Assembly: GCF_030687535.1 (NCBI RefSeq)
Contig: NZ_CP117437.1
Location: 1,323,501-1,387,500, forward strand
Length of the DNA stretch: 64,000 nt
DNA from: Pseudomonas sp. FP2335
Lineage (GTDB): Bacteria; Pseudomonadota; Gammaproteobacteria; Pseudomonadales; Pseudomonadaceae
Reading direction: 5' to 3'
Shown here: positions 56,063 through 64,000 of the stretch, piece after piece
Numbering within the stretch: the stretch's first letter is position 1
How the letters are laid out: each line of letters starts with the position of its first letter
The notes under the pieces: model-generated
Databases searched by the model: none
What the model was told of the DNA's origin: nothing
Seen by the model: the letters and a program-made list of their open reading frames with translations, nothing else
Program-made: the position numbers and the translations under genes

Positions 56063-56758
56063 TTATTCAGCTGCAAGCACTTCCAGCACGCATATGGTTC
56101 CAGCTTCAGGATAGTGCCAGCGCACATCCACATCCCAGAACTGCACACCGTACTCCCGCTCCGGCCCTGGCGTCTGATATGCCGGCCGCGGGTCCTGCGC
56201 CAGACACTGCTCAATCAACGCCACCAACGGCTCATCCAGCCGCTGGGCGTGGCCCTGTGCCTGGTGCAAGGCGGTCTTCAGCCACTGCACGGGAATCAGT
56301 GCCGGCGCGCCGCTGGCCATGCTGTTGGTGGCGGTGTCGATAATGTCGGCATAGGGCACATAAGGCTTGATGTCCAGCACCGGCGTGCCATCGAGCAGAT
56401 CAATCCCGGAAATCCACAGCCGCCCCGGCTCGACCTTGTCCAGCTTTACCACCGACTGACCAATACCATTGGGCCGGTGGGTCGCGCGGGTGGCAAACAC
56501 GCCCATGGAGGTGTTGCCACCCAAGCGCGGCGGGCGCACTTTCAGGCGCGGTTTGTCTTCCAGGGCCTGGTGGAACAGGAACAGCAGCCACACATGGCTG
56601 ACCTGCTCCAGGCCCTGTACCGCCTCGCCGCCGTCGAACGGCGCCACCAGTTCCAGCACGCCCCGAGCGGCTGGCGCCAGTTGCGGTTGGCGCGGGATGG
56701 CGAACTTCTCCTTGAAGCAGGAGCGCACAAAGCCGACGGGCGAGACGTTGTAGCTCAT
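56063..56758 (-). CDS. trmO: tRNA N6-methyltransferase TrmO (TsaA family)
   Basis: A 231-residue TrmO-type enzyme that methylates t6A37 of certain tRNAs using S-adenosylmethionine. N-terminal beta-barrel domain with SPVGFVRSCFKEKFAIPRQP, the catalytic/SAM motif FATRATHRPNGIGQS and GIDLLDGTPVLDIKPYVPY. It starts three bases after the stop of the DUF1456 gene, so the two are cotranscribed. Confidence 0.92.
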   Translation of the reverse strand: MSYNVSPVGFVRSCFKEKFAIPRQPQLAPAARGVLELVAPFDGGEAVQGLEQVSHVWLLFLFHQALEDKPRLKVRPPRLGGNTSMGVFATRATHRPNGIGQSVVKLDKVEPGRLWISGIDLLDGTPVLDIKPYVPYADIIDTATNSMASGAPALIPVQWLKTALHQAQGHAQRLDEPLVALIEQCLAQDPRPAYQTPGPEREYGVQFWDVDVRWHYPEAGTICVLEVLAAE

Positions 56759-56761
56759 GGC

Positions 56762-57223
56762 TTACGCACGCACTCGCAGGGTCAGGCCCTTGAGGAAGTT
56801 ACGCAGCAACTGGTCGCCGCAGGTGCGGTAGTTGGTGTGGCCGAACTTGCGGAACAACGCGCTCAGCTCAGGCTTGGACACCGGGAACTCAGCGGCCTTG
56901 AGGATGGCGTGCATGTCGTCTTCTTTCAGTTCGAAGGCCACGCGCAGTTTCTTGAGGATGATGTTGTTGGTCACCGGAGTCTCGATCGGCTGCGGCGGAC
57001 GGCTTTCGTCCTTGCCACGCTTGAAGATCACCAGGCCATCGAGGAAGTGCGCCATGACTTCATCCGGGCAGAACACGAAGCCTTCTTCCTCGTCCTTCTT
57101 GAGGTAGGTCAGCAGGTCGTCCTTGGTCACGTCCATGCCGCCGAGCTTGATGATCTCGACCATCTTGTTGTCGCTGATGTCGAGCATGTAGCGCACGCTA
57201 CGCAGTACGTCGTTGTGAATCAT
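56762..57223 (-). CDS. DUF1456 protein (YehS-like)
   Basis: A 153-residue protein made of two DUF1456 repeats, each a compact helical unit: NDVLRSVRYMLDISDNKMVE and NNIILKKLRVAFELKEDDMH. Function unknown in any bacterium I can name. It precedes trmO closely and follows the pseudouridine-synthase-like gene. Confidence 0.85.
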   Translation of the reverse strand: MIHNDVLRSVRYMLDISDNKMVEIIKLGGMDVTKDDLLTYLKKDEEEGFVFCPDEVMAHFLDGLVIFKRGKDESRPPQPIETPVTNNIILKKLRVAFELKEDDMHAILKAAEFPVSKPELSALFRKFGHTNYRTCGDQLLRNFLKGLTLRVRA

Positions 57224-57292
57224 GGTGGGTAATCCTGGTATTCAACTGGGGACACCGCCGAAAACAGGCGGTGTCGAGAAAAGGGCGGCGGT

Positions 57293-58003
57293 TTAGAACT
57301 TTTCTTTGGTGGACAGGTAGCGCCACTGGCCGACCGGCACTTTGCCGATGGACACGCCACCGATGCGGATACGACGAATGGCGATGACCTTCAGGCCAAC
57401 CGCTTCGCAGAACAGTGCGATCACGCCCGGCTGCGGGTTCTTCATCGCAAAGCGCAGGCGGTTTTCGTTCTGCCAGCTGGCTTTGACCGCCGGCAGTTCC
57501 TTGCCTTTGTACGTCAGGCCGTGGTTCAGGCGGTTGAGGCCGTGGGCAACCATGTCGCCTTCGACCTCCACCACGTATTCCTGCTCGATCTTGGCGGCAT
57601 CGGCGGTCAACTTGCGCAGAATCTTCCAGTCCTGGGTAAACACCAGCAGACCACTGGCCTTGGCTTGCAGGTCGGCGCTGGCTGTCAGGCGCAGGAAGTG
57701 GCCTTTTAGCGGGCGTTTGCCGAAACGGTGTTCTTCGGACAGGGTTTCGGCGCTGATCGAGGCCAGTGCGGTCTCGGCGTCTACGCCGGCCGGGGCGTGC
57801 AGCAGGATGGTCACAGGCTCCGGCGCGGTGGCCTTGGCCTCGGGGTCGAGTTCGACCTTCTGGGTGGTGACCTTGAACTGCGGCTCGTCGATCACTTCAC
57901 CGTCCACCGAGACCCAGCCGCCTTCGATGAACAGCTCAGCCTCCCGACGGGAGCAACCGACCAGTTCGATAAGGCGTTTGGAGAGGCGTATGGGGTCAGT
58001 CAT
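57293..58003 (-). CDS. Pseudouridine-synthase-like protein lacking the catalytic Asp
   Basis: 236 residues of RsuA/RluF-type layout: S4 RNA-binding domain (about 5-50, RLSKRLIELVGCSRREAELF) and a synthase domain ending in the family-typical AIRRIRIGGVSIGKVPVGQWRYLS. The catalytic motif GRLD-x2-(T/S)-x-GLL reads ADLQ-AKASGLL, so the catalytic Asp is Gln113 and the preceding Arg is Asp111. It may bind RNA without making pseudouridine. The rest of the fold is intact and no frameshift is seen, so loss of activity looks old and selected. Confidence 0.8.
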   Translation of the reverse strand: MTDPIRLSKRLIELVGCSRREAELFIEGGWVSVDGEVIDEPQFKVTTQKVELDPEAKATAPEPVTILLHAPAGVDAETALASISAETLSEEHRFGKRPLKGHFLRLTASADLQAKASGLLVFTQDWKILRKLTADAAKIEQEYVVEVEGDMVAHGLNRLNHGLTYKGKELPAVKASWQNENRLRFAMKNPQPGVIALFCEAVGLKVIAIRRIRIGGVSIGKVPVGQWRYLSTKEKF

Positions 58004-58030
58004 GACAAGGGCCGTAACAAAAGGGGGCGG

Positions 58031-58564
58031 CTATTGTACCTGTGTGGGGCCGGTTAATCCCGGCCCCATTTCGGTGCTGTGGTTTTTTGTGGGGTCCGAC
58101 AAGCCAGTTCCCACAGAAGAGCGCAAACGCATGTGCAGCAAAGGGTACGGTTGCCCGAGACCATCATGCTCTGTCCGTCCGATCACCTCGAAGCCCTGCT
58201 TGAAGTAGAAGCCCAGGGCCTGTGGGTTCTGCTCATTCACGTCCAGTTCATCGGCATTCATGTGTTCAATGGCATAGCGCAGAAGTTGCCGACCAAGGCC
58301 CTGGCCCCGGTACTGCGGGTCGATAAACAACATCTCCACCTTGCCCGCCGCCACCCCGGCAAACCCGGTGATGCGTTGGCGCGGGTCTTTGGTGCAGATC
58401 AGCATGACGGTGTCCAGATAGCGCGTCAGCACCAAGTCTTTTAGCAACACGATGTAACTGTCCGGCAGGAAATCATGGGTCGCCCGCACCGAGGTCTCCC
58501 AGATCTGCGCCAACTGCGGGTAGTCGCTGACGTTAGGTGTGTAGATAACCGAATGCTGACGCAT
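58031..58564 (-). CDS. GNAT-family N-acetyltransferase with REP-derived tail
   Basis: 177 residues. The GNAT core has the acetyl-CoA motif YRGQGLGRQLL (about 90-100) and VNEQNPQALGFYFKQGFEV, like YjaB-type acetyltransferases. The last ~28 residues (SSVGTGLSDPTKNHSTEMGP onward) are encoded across a REP-like sequence (ACAAGCCAGTTCCCACA near 58100), so the normal stop was probably replaced when a repeat inserted. Start MRQHSVIYTP at 58564. Substrate unknown. Confidence 0.8.
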   Translation of the reverse strand: MRQHSVIYTPNVSDYPQLAQIWETSVRATHDFLPDSYIVLLKDLVLTRYLDTVMLICTKDPRQRITGFAGVAAGKVEMLFIDPQYRGQGLGRQLLRYAIEHMNADELDVNEQNPQALGFYFKQGFEVIGRTEHDGLGQPYPLLHMRLRSSVGTGLSDPTKNHSTEMGPGLTGPTQVQ

Positions 58565-58668
58565 GCCCGCTGCCCCTTGCCGATGATTGATGCCGATGGG
58601 CAAAACGATAGACGTAAAAAAGCCCTGCATCTTGTCCAGAAGCAGGGCTTTTTCAAATCTTTACCGCA

Positions 58669-60009
58669 TCAGTCGCGCTTTTCAGCCCACAGGTCGTATT
58701 CGTCGGCATCGGTCACGGTGCACCAGACCTTGTCGCCCGGCTTCAAACCGCTGGCATCGTCGATAAACACGTTACCGTCGATCTCCGGCGCATCGAAGAA
58801 GCAACGGCCAACGGCGCCTTGCTCGTCGACTTCGTCGATCAACACTTCGATTTCCTTGCCGATGCGCAGTTGCAGGCGCGCCGAGCTGATCGCCTGCTGG
58901 TGCGCCATGAAGCGCTCCCAACGGTCTTGCTTGACGTCGTCCGGCACCACGGCCAGGTCCAGCAGGTTGGCCGGGGCGCCTTCCACCGGCGAGTACTGGA
59001 AGCAGCCTACGCGGTCCAGTTGCGCTTCGGTCAGCCAGTCCAGCAGGTACTGGAAGTCTTCTTCGGTTTCGCCAGGGAAGCCGACGATGAAGGTGGAACG
59101 GATGATCAGCTCCGGGCAGATCTCGCGCCAGTTCTTGATACGCGCCAGGGTCTTGTCTTCGAAGGCCGGGCGTTTCATGGCTTTCAGGACTTTCGGGCTG
59201 GCGTGCTGGAACGGGATGTCCAGGTACGGCAGGATCTTGCCGGCGGCCATCAGCGGGATCAGCTCGTCCACGTGCGGGTACGGGTAAACGTAGTGCAGGC
59301 GCACCCACACACCCAGGCTGCTCAAGGCTTCGCACAGTTCGGTCATGCGGGTTTTCACCGGCGCGCCGTTCCAGAAACCGGTGCGGTACTTCACGTCGAC
59401 GCCGTAGGCGCTGGTGTCCTGGGAGATCACCAACAGCTCTTTCACGCCAGATTTGACCAGGCGTTGGGCCTCGTCCAGCACATCACCGACCGGACGGCTG
59501 ACCAACTTGCCGCGCATCGACGGGATGATGCAGAAGCTGCAACTGTGGTTGCAGCCTTCGGAAATCTTCAGGTACGCATAGTGACGCGGGGTCAGCTTGA
59601 TGCCCTGTGGCGGTACCAGGTCGATCAACGGATTGTGATCCTGGCGCGGCGGCACCACCTCGTGCACGGCGTTGACCACCTGCTCATACTGCTGCGGACC
59701 GGTCACGGCCAGCACGCTCGGGTGCACGTTGCGGATATTGCCTTCTTCCACGCCCATGCAGCCGGTCACGATAACCTTGCCGTTTTCCTTGATGGCTTCG
59801 CCGATCACTTCCAGGGACTCAGCCTTGGCCGAATCGATGAAACCGCAGGTGTTGACCACCACCACATCGGCGTCCTGGTAAGTGGACACGACGTCATAGC
59901 CTTCCATACGCAGTTGCGTGAGGATGCGCTCGGAGTCGACGAGTGCCTTCGGGCACCCCAGGGAAACAAAGCCAACCTTGGGGTTGGCTTTTGCGATGGT
60001 GGTGGACAT
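58669..60009 (-). CDS. rimO: Ribosomal protein S12 methylthiotransferase RimO
   Basis: A 446-residue radical-SAM enzyme that methylthiolates an Asp of ribosomal protein S12. N-terminal UPF0004 domain with Cys in [19 protein letters not shown] and TGCMGVE, radical-SAM triad CNHSCSFC, and a C-terminal TRAM domain. The ATG at 60009 starts the conserved part. It is the last core gene; a phage remnant begins upstream of it. Confidence 0.96.
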   Translation of the reverse strand: MSTTIAKANPKVGFVSLGCPKALVDSERILTQLRMEGYDVVSTYQDADVVVVNTCGFIDSAKAESLEVIGEAIKENGKVIVTGCMGVEEGNIRNVHPSVLAVTGPQQYEQVVNAVHEVVPPRQDHNPLIDLVPPQGIKLTPRHYAYLKISEGCNHSCSFCIIPSMRGKLVSRPVGDVLDEAQRLVKSGVKELLVISQDTSAYGVDVKYRTGFWNGAPVKTRMTELCEALSSLGVWVRLHYVYPYPHVDELIPLMAAGKILPYLDIPFQHASPKVLKAMKRPAFEDKTLARIKNWREICPELIIRSTFIVGFPGETEEDFQYLLDWLTEAQLDRVGCFQYSPVEGAPANLLDLAVVPDDVKQDRWERFMAHQQAISSARLQLRIGKEIEVLIDEVDEQGAVGRCFFDAPEIDGNVFIDDASGLKPGDKVWCTVTDADEYDLWAEKRD

Positions 60010-60370
60010 GTCTAACCTCGGTATTAAATGACGCCGCCAGTCGGGCACGACAAGGCGGTAGACGGGCGCTTGGTGCGCCTCTGATCAAAAAGTGCGCAAT
60101 TCTAGCGACGGGCAGCGCACTTGACCAGCTTTATGCAGGGAAATGCGACGAGTGCTGCGCTGCAGGATTTGCGATTGCCTACGGATACTCTTCAGTCAGT
60201 GCTTGCACAACCTCAGCGGCATTCTTCGAGCCGTCTGTCGAAAACAGAAGGTGCCTTTTGGGGCATCTAATTTCCGATCGGAATCTTCCAGCGTTCAAAC
60301 CTAGGTCAACAGAGTAGCTGAGCAGCGCCGACATCAGCTAGGCGAAGCACAGCACGTTAGTGAGTAGTGG
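60010..60370. other. Junction between rimO and a phage remnant
   Basis: 360 bp with no supported gene. An inverted repeat AAGTGCGC/GCGCACTT spans 60090-60122 in the likely rimO promoter region. A 45-codon frame at 60133-60270 has no ribosome site or family. The left end of the foreign DNA must fall in this interval; no att direct repeat or tRNA was recognised. Confidence 0.45.
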
Positions 60371-60793
60371 GTGCTGAACCAGTGCCGCTTCGATCTGCGC
60401 GCCGTACTTGAAAAGATAAGCAAGCACACGGACTTGAAACTCCGCGTGCCGGACAGCTCATACACGCGGGTCAAAGCCCCGTTCTTCTACAGCCTGGCCA
60501 CCGGCTACGAGGCGATGGACAGCCTGGCTCGGGTTTTCTCTATCGACGACTTGATCTGGCAGCAACAGGGCAACGGCGAAGTGTTCGTGGGCAAGTGGGC
60601 CGATAGCTTTTTCAGCGCCCGTGCGCCCCTGCAGCTGCCCACCGAGCTGTTCGACGGCTACCAGGACAACCAGAGCGCCATGATCGCGGCGCTCCCAGGC
60701 ATGCGCCCAGGCGCGACAATCAACCAGGGCGAGCGGGTCACTTCGGTGACGCTGGCCGGCACTCAGATGGCATTGAAATGGAAGACGCAATAA
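60371..60793 (+). pseudogene. Truncated phage baseplate hub protein
   Basis: 140 codons that look like the C-terminal half of a tail hub (Mu gp44/T4 gp27-like) protein: LRVPDSSYTRVKAPFFYSLA, then LIWQQQGNGEVFVGKW and the end GMRPGATINQGERVTSVTLA. The frame begins at a GTG with no ribosome site and stop codons lie just upstream, while hub proteins are usually two to three times longer. So the 5' part is missing. It overlaps the spike gene by 16 bases, the normal phage arrangement. Confidence 0.6.
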
Positions 60794-61755
60794 AACGAGC
60801 GGTAGAACGCCAGTTTCCCGAATTGACCGGTGGCTATCACCTGCCACGGTTCGCCAAGGTGATTGCCGTGCCTGATGCACCTGCCGGCGCCGGCGTCTGT
60901 GACGACTTCCGGCCGCGCTTTGGCGTTGACCTGCAGGTGCTCGGCCCGGACGGAGAGGTGGACGCGAGCCTGCCGGTGCTGTCTGGCGTGCCGCTGCCTG
61001 TGCCGGTTGGTGGCGACGAAATGGGCTTCTATGCCTTCCCGGAGGAGGGCACCACGGTTGTGGTGTGCTTTGCGTATGGGTTGCCGCACAAGCCCTATAT
61101 CCAGACGGTGCTGCCCCACGGCCTGACCCTGCCAAGTGTGCCGAAAGGCGACCAGGTGTGGCAGCACAGCGAAGCCTGCCAGCAGCGCGTCGACGCGGAC
61201 GGCAACTGGCTACGCCAAACGGACGGCAAGATCCAGGACAAGGCGGTCCAGCGGGAAGTGGAGGCAATGGAGAACACCGAGAGCTTCCAGAGCCACACCA
61301 GGACGGTGGACGACCATTCAACCGAGTCAGTGGGTGGGATCAAGAAGATCGAGGCGCTGGGCGCACTCAAGCTGCTGTCAGGCGGATCTGCGAGCCTGGC
61401 GGCGGTGGATGATCTGCACCAGGCGACCGGACGGGATTTGAACCTGGTGGTGGGGCAGAAGCATAACGCCACGGTGGGTGGTGATATGGAGGAACGGATT
61501 CAGGGGCTGCGCGAGAGCGTTTCCGGGATTAGTCAGAGCATGGTCTCGCCAAAAAGCTGGGTTGGTTCTGTAGAGGTAAACTCGTTGAGAGTCTTATGCG
61601 AGTTGATTGACTTGGTATCTGAGATGAATCGCCTATTGTCGGTACACACGCACGCTCCTGGGTCAAGTCCAAGCCCATTGGACGCTAGTAGCTTCCAGAA
61701 GATGTCCGCTGATGCGACTTTGCTTTCCATAGGACTTAAGCATATAACCCTCTGA
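60778..61755 (+). CDS. Phage baseplate spike protein (gpV-like)
   Basis: A 325-residue spike. An OB-fold N-terminal part (PRFGVDLQVLGPDGEVDASL; EEGTTVVVCFAYGLPHKPYI) is followed by a beta-helical region and a C-terminal HTH (His-Thr-His, 290-292) like the iron-binding tip of phage spikes. It is unrelated in detail to the tailocin spike at 37103. With the truncated hub it is all that is left of a tail module here. Whether it is expressed is unclear. Confidence 0.7.
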   Translation: MEDAIKRAVERQFPELTGGYHLPRFAKVIAVPDAPAGAGVCDDFRPRFGVDLQVLGPDGEVDASLPVLSGVPLPVPVGGDEMGFYAFPEEGTTVVVCFAYGLPHKPYIQTVLPHGLTLPSVPKGDQVWQHSEACQQRVDADGNWLRQTDGKIQDKAVQREVEAMENTESFQSHTRTVDDHSTESVGGIKKIEALGALKLLSGGSASLAAVDDLHQATGRDLNLVVGQKHNATVGGDMEERIQGLRESVSGISQSMVSPKSWVGSVEVNSLRVLCELIDLVSEMNRLLSVHTHAPGSSPSPLDASSFQKMSADATLLSIGLKHITL

Positions 61756-61801
61756 GGTGAAGCAGTGGATGCTTTTGCCACTATAGGGCTTGGGTGGTTG
61801 T

Positions 61802-63142
61802 ATGCGGTTTAATAGTGCTGATATTGAAAGTCTGGTAAGTAGAAGTCTGGTTATTGAGTGCTTTGAAATTACTCTAATGCAGAATGTTGATGAGTCTCCA
61901 TTTATATTCTGTGGTCCTGGAAGCATTGAAACTCAATCAGATGGGCAGCTTTCGTTAAAGATGTACGACACTACAAAGAAAAGCTCTATGAGCCAGATGA
62001 TACGGTATGGGTTGTATAGTCAAACTGGAATTGTGCCTGAATCAGATTATTTTTCACTGCGTGCCATAGACTCTTCAGGAAATATTTGGGTGGCTCCGCG
62101 TCTCTATATATATGACGGGTTAAGGATGACTTCTCATGGAACCATAGTCGAGTTTCAAATTCCCGATATTCGTACTGAGCGTAGTCACCCTCGTTCAGAT
62201 TTAGACGGGATTAGCATTGCCAGTGCTGTTATTGCTGGAAAATTTCGCATGCCGTTTAATAAGTGGCAAGACCAATCTGACGGTTCCAGTTCAGTATCTG
62301 CACTTGATTTTGAAATTGATGGAGCAAAATTAAAGCTTTCGCAGAAGGCTAAGCATTTGGAGCTTGAGGTTGAGAGCAGCATTAGGGAAATAGATCATGA
62401 GCTACTCATGACTATTTCTGAGTCGATCAGTATTGCAATTGGACGGGATGCGTGGCCTGCGTATTATAGGTTGTATAATAACGGTGTTACTAGGTCGTTC
62501 ATTAGCGGAAGGCCGGATGTAAAGGGGCTTGGTATGATAAAGCCTCTTGTGGATGTATTTCCATATAAGATCGCTAAGTTAGTATCTTTCGTGAATTGCT
62601 ATGTCAATAATCGTCAGGAGGAGCATCGTCATTTAGTATATTACTGGCGCCGCCTGTATCATGTTTCTAGTAGGATTGGAGATGTGGCTGCTTTAGTTTT
62701 GACTGTGAATATTGAAGGGCTTGTGAACAATTACTTTTCTGAGGGTAGGGTGCCTTCAGAACGTGTTTTGGGGGAGGTACGTCATAGCAAGAAACTAATA
62801 AAGTCTTTGAAGCTTCCAGGTAGTACTAATTCTCGCATTAAAAATGTATTGGGAGCTATGAAAAAGCTTAGCGCTCCTAATATATTAAGAGTATTGGAGA
62901 AGGAAGGTGTTATAGAAACTACTCATGTGAAAAGCTGGAATGATCTACGCCACTCACTCGCCCATGCCGGAAACTCAGAGTCGGACCCGGTGACTACCAA
63001 TCAATTTTTTTTAGACATAGAAAGTTGTCTAGATTTGTTCTATAGATTAATTGGTTTGAGCGTTGGATATGACTCCTTTTTGGTCGAGGGTAGTGAGGAC
63101 TTAAAGCCTGCGGATATAATGGTGGAAGAAAAGAAGGTGTAG
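61802..63142 (+). CDS. Candidate HEPN-domain protein (possible anti-phage RNase)
   Basis: 446 residues, AT-rich and with codon use unlike the core genes, so recently acquired. The N-terminal half looks like a beta-rich sensor (FIFCGPGSIETQSDGQLSLK, FSLRAIDSSGNIWVAPRLYI), which recalls ApeA-type N-domains. The C-terminal half is helical with R-x4-H (RHSLAH, residues 383-388) in SWNDLRHSLAHAGN, the catalytic motif of HEPN RNases. It sits as cargo just after a phage tail remnant, a common place for defence genes. The ATG at 61802 has GGGTGG upstream; a TTG four codons earlier is possible. Function inferred, not shown. Confidence 0.6.
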   Translation: MRFNSADIESLVSRSLVIECFEITLMQNVDESPFIFCGPGSIETQSDGQLSLKMYDTTKKSSMSQMIRYGLYSQTGIVPESDYFSLRAIDSSGNIWVAPRLYIYDGLRMTSHGTIVEFQIPDIRTERSHPRSDLDGISIASAVIAGKFRMPFNKWQDQSDGSSSVSALDFEIDGAKLKLSQKAKHLELEVESSIREIDHELLMTISESISIAIGRDAWPAYYRLYNNGVTRSFISGRPDVKGLGMIKPLVDVFPYKIAKLVSFVNCYVNNRQEEHRHLVYYWRRLYHVSSRIGDVAALVLTVNIEGLVNNYFSEGRVPSERVLGEVRHSKKLIKSLKLPGSTNSRIKNVLGAMKKLSAPNILRVLEKEGVIETTHVKSWNDLRHSLAHAGNSESDPVTTNQFFLDIESCLDLFYRLIGLSVGYDSFLVEGSEDLKPADIMVEEKKV

Positions 63143-63226
63143 CATGAGTATTAGTTGTCTGGTGCTGCAATGGAGTTCGTAGGAGTCCATCCTTGGCTCC
63201 TGCTTTCTATAAGTTTTGCTGCAGTG

Positions 63227-64000
63227 TTATGGTGTTTCTAGATCTTTTTTAAAGGCGTTGTATAAATCGTCTGGATGAGGGAAGTGTTCTTTACTTAAAA
63301 GGTATTGAGCAGAGCCGAAATCAAGTTGTTGGACGTTCATGAAACAAATTGGACCCTCTGATAGGAATCGAATTGTTTCTTGATGTGGCGGAAGTACAGG
63401 GGCGTCAGAGCTGAAATCTTTGTTAGATTGCTCGAAGTTTTCGGCTTCCCATAGTTCGGTGTTGTCATTATCTAATGTTATGCCATGCTGGAGTGTGCAG
63501 GTGCTATGTTTTCGTAAGTATGGTTGGTCGCCTTGAGTGTCTGTGTTTTGCCCGTATATAAAAATTAGAGGTGATTGGTCGTCTTGTATTTTTGGAATGT
63601 ATACTACTATTGCGGCCAATTTGAACTGATATTTGGTATGGTTGTCGATGGTGTCCATAGTTAGGATGCCATCTTTCGAGAAGTCTACGATGCTAGCTAG
63701 ACCAGAGCAGTGGCCGTTTATGAAGTCGCAACCATAGGTTATTTCGTCTCCCTGTATAAGCTGTAGAATGGAGTGCGCTTTCTTTGGTTCGCTTATCAAA
63801 AAAACATCTGGCGCAGTTACGTTTTTTATATTGTTTACTTGCAATGCATGAATCAGGCGCTCAACAGTAATAGCCTTTATTTTGTTGTCTAGCTCTCCAT
63901 ATACCGCTTTGGTAAGGCGATATGCCCGGTCTAAGTCTGTTCTGCCTTGGCCCTCTAAATATGGTGCGCCAATCACTGGGCCGAAGAAGTTATCAAGATC
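63227..64000 (-). CDS. Unrecognised AT-rich gene, 5' end outside window
   Basis: At least 258 codons, open through the window edge (a GTG at 63976 could start it, but in-frame sense codons continue upstream). Soluble, no signal peptide or membrane segment. Segments such as GDEITYGCDFINGHCSGLAS and ILTMDTIDNHTKYQFKLAAIVVY suggest a beta-rich domain with several Cys and His. No family recognised. It converges on the HEPN-like gene, with 84 bp between the two stops, and shares its low GC, so it is likely part of the same acquired cargo. Confidence 0.6.
   Translation of the reverse strand, partial: DLDNFFGPVIGAPYLEGQGRTDLDRAYRLTKAVYGELDNKIKAITVERLIHALQVNNIKNVTAPDVFLISEPKKAHSILQLIQGDEITYGCDFINGHCSGLASIVDFSKDGILTMDTIDNHTKYQFKLAAIVVYIPKIQDDQSPLIFIYGQNTDTQGDQPYLRKHSTCTLQHGITLDNDNTELWEAENFEQSNKDFSSDAPVLPPHQETIRFLSEGPICFMNVQQLDFGSAQYLLSKEHFPHPDDLYNAFKKDLETP

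Noticed and set aside
60133..60270. 45-codon frame upstream of the phage remnant
   Set aside because: No ribosome site or family; could be a fragment, but nothing supports expression.

Overview
The window is a stretch of a Pseudomonas chromosome, most like the P. fluorescens group. The evidence is high GC, gene orders that follow known Pseudomonas blocks (aauRS-aatJQMP, glpD-glpR-glpK-glpF, argF, bfd-bfr, pyrC-motY-argG, nth-metG-apbC, rsmZ-fdxA-mutS, cinA-recA-recX, erdR-dgkA, finR-fpr, rimO) and REP-type doublets of the kinds scattered through P. fluorescens genomes. No rRNA, tRNA, CRISPR array, integrase or insertion sequence was seen.

Layout. 1-6.7 kb: acidic amino acid uptake. A sigma54-dependent two-component pair (aauS/aauR) sits next to the ABC operon aatJ-aatQ-aatM-aatP, and the aatJ promoter shows a -24/-12 element plus TTCGG-N4-CCGAA activator sites. 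6.7-12 kb: glycerol regulon glpF-glpK, glpR, glpD with recognisable GlpR-type operators. 12-15 kb: ybaK, an ABC ATPase and argF. 15-20 kb: a molybdopterin oxidoreductase, then an iron/oxidative stress block (CGFS glutaredoxin, bfr, bfd with a Fur-like box, 2-Cys peroxiredoxin). 20-31 kb: rnt, pyrC, motY, argG with tandem ArgR boxes, a LuxR-type response regulator, nth, an orphan RnfB-like ferredoxin, metG and apbC. 31-34.3 kb: the sRNA gene rsmZ with its GacA upstream element, then fdxA and mutS.

34.5-47.7 kb: a complete R-type tailocin (phage-tail bacteriocin) inserted between mutS and cinA. It has P2/R-pyocin gene order (holin, conserved protein, V, W, J, I, fibre, chaperone, sheath, tube, E/E', tape measure, U, X, D, endolysin) and no capsid, portal, terminase or integrase. 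E/E' carries a -1 frameshift heptamer. The control region is the most interesting part of the window. A self-cleaving PrtR-type repressor has an ATGCA-N4-TGCAT palindrome at its own promoter. The same palindrome occurs in an evenly spaced 23-bp array around a good sigma70 promoter. That promoter would make a roughly 355-nt RNA that carries a series of AAGGA motifs every 21-23 nt, four of them in GGC-AAGGAY-GCC hairpin loops (the RsmA/CsrA binding architecture), and that ends in an intrinsic terminator before the holin gene. This looks like an undescribed leader RNA or Rsm-binding sRNA that could link tailocin expression to the Gac/Rsm system, whose sRNA gene rsmZ lies only 4.6 kb away.

47.7-60 kb: cinA, recA (LexA box), recX, a LOG-family protein, a PA3611-like secreted protein, tapT, erdR, dgkA, finR/fpr, trmO, a DUF1456 protein, a pseudouridine-synthase-like protein that has lost its catalytic Asp, an acetyltransferase and rimO. 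60-64 kb: a phage tail remnant (truncated hub gene plus spike gene) followed by AT-rich cargo: a protein with a HEPN-like R-x4-H motif, a possible anti-phage RNase, and an unrecognised gene cut by the window edge.
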